From assembly GCA_017940445.1 (NCBI GenBank), contig JAGAYQ010000018.1, positions 1 to 6,587 on the forward strand: a stretch of 6,587 bases of DNA, written 5' to 3'. The DNA comes from Pyramidobacter sp. (lineage in GTDB: Bacteria > Synergistota > Synergistia > Synergistales > Dethiosulfovibrionaceae). The translations under genes were made by a program, and so were the position numbers. The notes under the pieces were generated by a model. It was not told the origin of the DNA. It was given only the letters and a program-made list of their open reading frames with translations, and did not search any database. This document shows positions 5,436 through 6,587 of the stretch, in pieces (position 1 is the stretch's first letter; each line of letters begins with the position of its first letter).

Positions 5436-6587
5436 TTATTCGCCAAGGATGTCGCGCGGGTCGGTGATCTCGCCGCGCAGAGCGCTGGCCATAGCGGCCA
5501 TGGGGCTCATCAGGTAGGTGTGGCTGCCCTTGCCGACTTTGCCGATAAAGTTGCGGTTGTTGGTGGCGATGCCCACGTCGCCCTTCGGCATGGCGCCGTA
5601 ATGCTCGGCCGTGCAGAGCGCGCAGGTGGGGTTGGTGAAGACGATGCCGGCTTCCAGGAACTTCAGCGCCAGGCCTTCGCGCACGCACTGCATCTGCACT
5701 TCGGTCGTGCTGGGCGTGATGATGACGCGCGTACCGGGATGGACCGCGCCGCCGCCGGCCATCAGCACGTCATAAGCGGCCTTCATATCTTCGTAGCGGC
5801 CGTTGGAGCACGAGCCGATGTGCACCTGGTCGACGTGCGTCCCCGCCACCTCGCGCACGGTCCTGACGTTGTCGGGCGCGTCGGGGCACGAGGCCATGGG
5901 CTCAAGGTCGGTCACGTCATAGTGAAGTTCCTTGATGTAGGGCGCATCGGGATCTGCGGCAAGAAGCTTGACTCGCTCGCGTACTTCCTCGCCGGCACGG
6001 GCGGCAAGCCATTCAAGCGCTTCGCCGTTTGGCATGATCAGCGGGACTTTGCCGCTCATCTCGGTGACCATGGAGCAGAGCGTGATGCGCTCGGCCACTG
6101 AGGCGTTTTCGATCGTCTCACCCGTGAACTCGACGGCGAGGTAATCCATGCCGCCGGCACCGAGGTCGCCGATGATCTTGGTGAGCAGGTCGCGCATGCA
6201 GACGCCCTTTTTGAATTTTCCGGTGACGACGATCTTCATCGTCTCGGGCACGCGGAACCAGGCTGTGCCGGCGATGTAGGCGGCTGCCACGTCGCTGTTG
6301 CCGACGCCGGTGGCAAAGATGCCCATGCTGCCGAGCAGGTTCATGTGGCTGTCGGTGCCCAGGACAACATCGCCCGGCTTCATCAGACCGGCTTCAAGCA
6401 TGACGTGCTGGCCGACGCCGTGGTTTACGTCAAAGACGTGCTTGATGCCCTGACGCTTGGCGAACTCACGGATGATCTTCTGATTGTTGGCGACTTTCTC
6501 GCTGTGAGCGGGAGCCTGGAGGTCGAACGTGTAGGCGATCTTGTCGGGATCCCACACCCTGGCTTCCATGCCCATTTCTTTTTCAAA
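5436..6587 (-). CDS. LeuC/aconitase-family hydro-lyase large subunit, N-terminus cut by window edge
   Basis: Catalytic Fe-S subunit of an isopropylmalate/homoaconitate/dimethylmaleate-type hydro-lyase. The frame is open to the last base (FEKE before the first Met), so about 35-50 residues and the true start lie outside; 383 residues are present. Counting from the Met at 6575: GTDSH at 73-77; IGSCSNGR at 253-260, carrying the first cluster Cys (256); PTCALC at 316-321, carrying the other two (318, 321); and NNRNFIGKVG at 339-348. All three [4Fe-4S] ligands are intact. Departures from LeuC: DSH is followed by Met rather than Thr, and Lys346 replaces the second Arg of NRNFxGR, a substrate-binding Arg in aconitase. 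The family is certain. The changes, together with the transporter and isomerase neighbours, suggest a substrate other than isopropylmalate, possibly a methylated maleate or malate. Confidence 0.93.
   Translation of the reverse strand, partial: FEKEMGMEARVWDPDKIAYTFDLQAPAHSEKVANNQKIIREFAKRQGIKHVFDVNHGVGQHVMLEAGLMKPGDVVLGTDSHMNLLGSMGIFATGVGNSDVAAAYIAGTAWFRVPETMKIVVTGKFKKGVCMRDLLTKIIGDLGAGGMDYLAVEFTGETIENASVAERITLCSMVTEMSGKVPLIMPNGEALEWLAARAGEEVRERVKLLAADPDAPYIKELHYDVTDLEPMASCPDAPDNVRTVREVAGTHVDQVHIGSCSNGRYEDMKAAYDVLMAGGGAVHPGTRVIITPSTTEVQMQCVREGLALKFLEAGIVFTNPTCALCTAEHYGAMPKGDVGIATNNRNFIGKVGKGSHTYLMSPMAAMASALRGEITDPRDILGE

Noticed and set aside
5258..5446. Small minus-strand frame (62 codons) in the gap between hydro-lyase subunits
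   Set aside because: It begins with TTG inside the end of the large subunit gene without a ribosome site, and its middle is the nested hairpin; the coding look is more simply explained by the palindrome.
4718..6587. Leucine biosynthesis leuCD operon
   Set aside because: No leuA or leuB is seen, the substrate loop and NRNFxGR motif depart from isopropylmalate enzymes, and the neighbours are a carboxylate importer and a PrpF-type isomerase.
1..6587. CRISPR array, tRNA, rRNA, transposase or attachment sites
   Set aside because: No regularly spaced repeats, no cloverleaf or rRNA sequence, and no recombinase or terminal inverted repeats were seen on either strand.

Overview
The window reads as one catabolic locus of a GC-rich, Gram-negative-type (diderm) bacterium. 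All six recognisable genes lie on the minus strand. In transcription order, from high to low coordinates, they are: a LeuC/aconitase-like large subunit (cut by the window edge), a LeuD/DmdB-like small subunit, the three parts of a tripartite tricarboxylate transporter (TctB, TctA, TctC), and a PrpF-family proton-shift isomerase. A secreted TctC solute-binding protein implies a periplasm. The strong GGAGG ribosome sites, the archaeal/clostridial-type split hydro-lyase and the transporter type would fit an anaerobic, amino-acid- or carboxylate-fermenting lineage such as Synergistota. That host assignment is an impression from the protein sequences and has not been tested.

Layout. 6587-5436: large hydro-lyase subunit, N-terminus missing. 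5435-5243: 193-bp gap containing a large hairpin. 5242-4718: small subunit. 4717-4523: AT-rich 195-bp gap with two palindromes and a weak terminator-like hairpin. 4522-4058 tctB, 4056-2572 tctA and 2492-1530 tctC form one tight transporter operon that ends at a strong, symmetrical terminator at 1475-1508. 1407-1379: a good sigma70-type promoter. 1339-65: the PrpF-family isomerase, whose unusual C-terminal tail overlaps two hairpins. 1-64: short AT-rich flank with no gene seen.

How the genes may work together (inference). TctC captures a carboxylate in the periplasm and TctA/TctB import it. The PrpF-family enzyme moves a double bond or isomerises an alkene acid. The two-subunit Fe-S hydro-lyase then adds or removes water. 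An isomerase of this family beside a LeuCD-like hydro-lyase is the gene pairing known for 3-methylitaconate isomerase plus dimethylmaleate hydratase (Mii/DmdAB) in nicotinate fermentation. It also resembles the AcnD/PrpF pairing of the methylcitrate cycle. The small subunit has YLAE where homoaconitases have YLRT, and the large subunit has Lys in place of the second Arg of NRNFxGR. The substrate is therefore probably not a standard tricarboxylate or isopropylmalate, and a methyl-branched C5-C6 dicarboxylate is my leading guess. No lyase, dehydrogenase, CoA enzyme or regulator is in the window, so the pathway's start and end are not visible.
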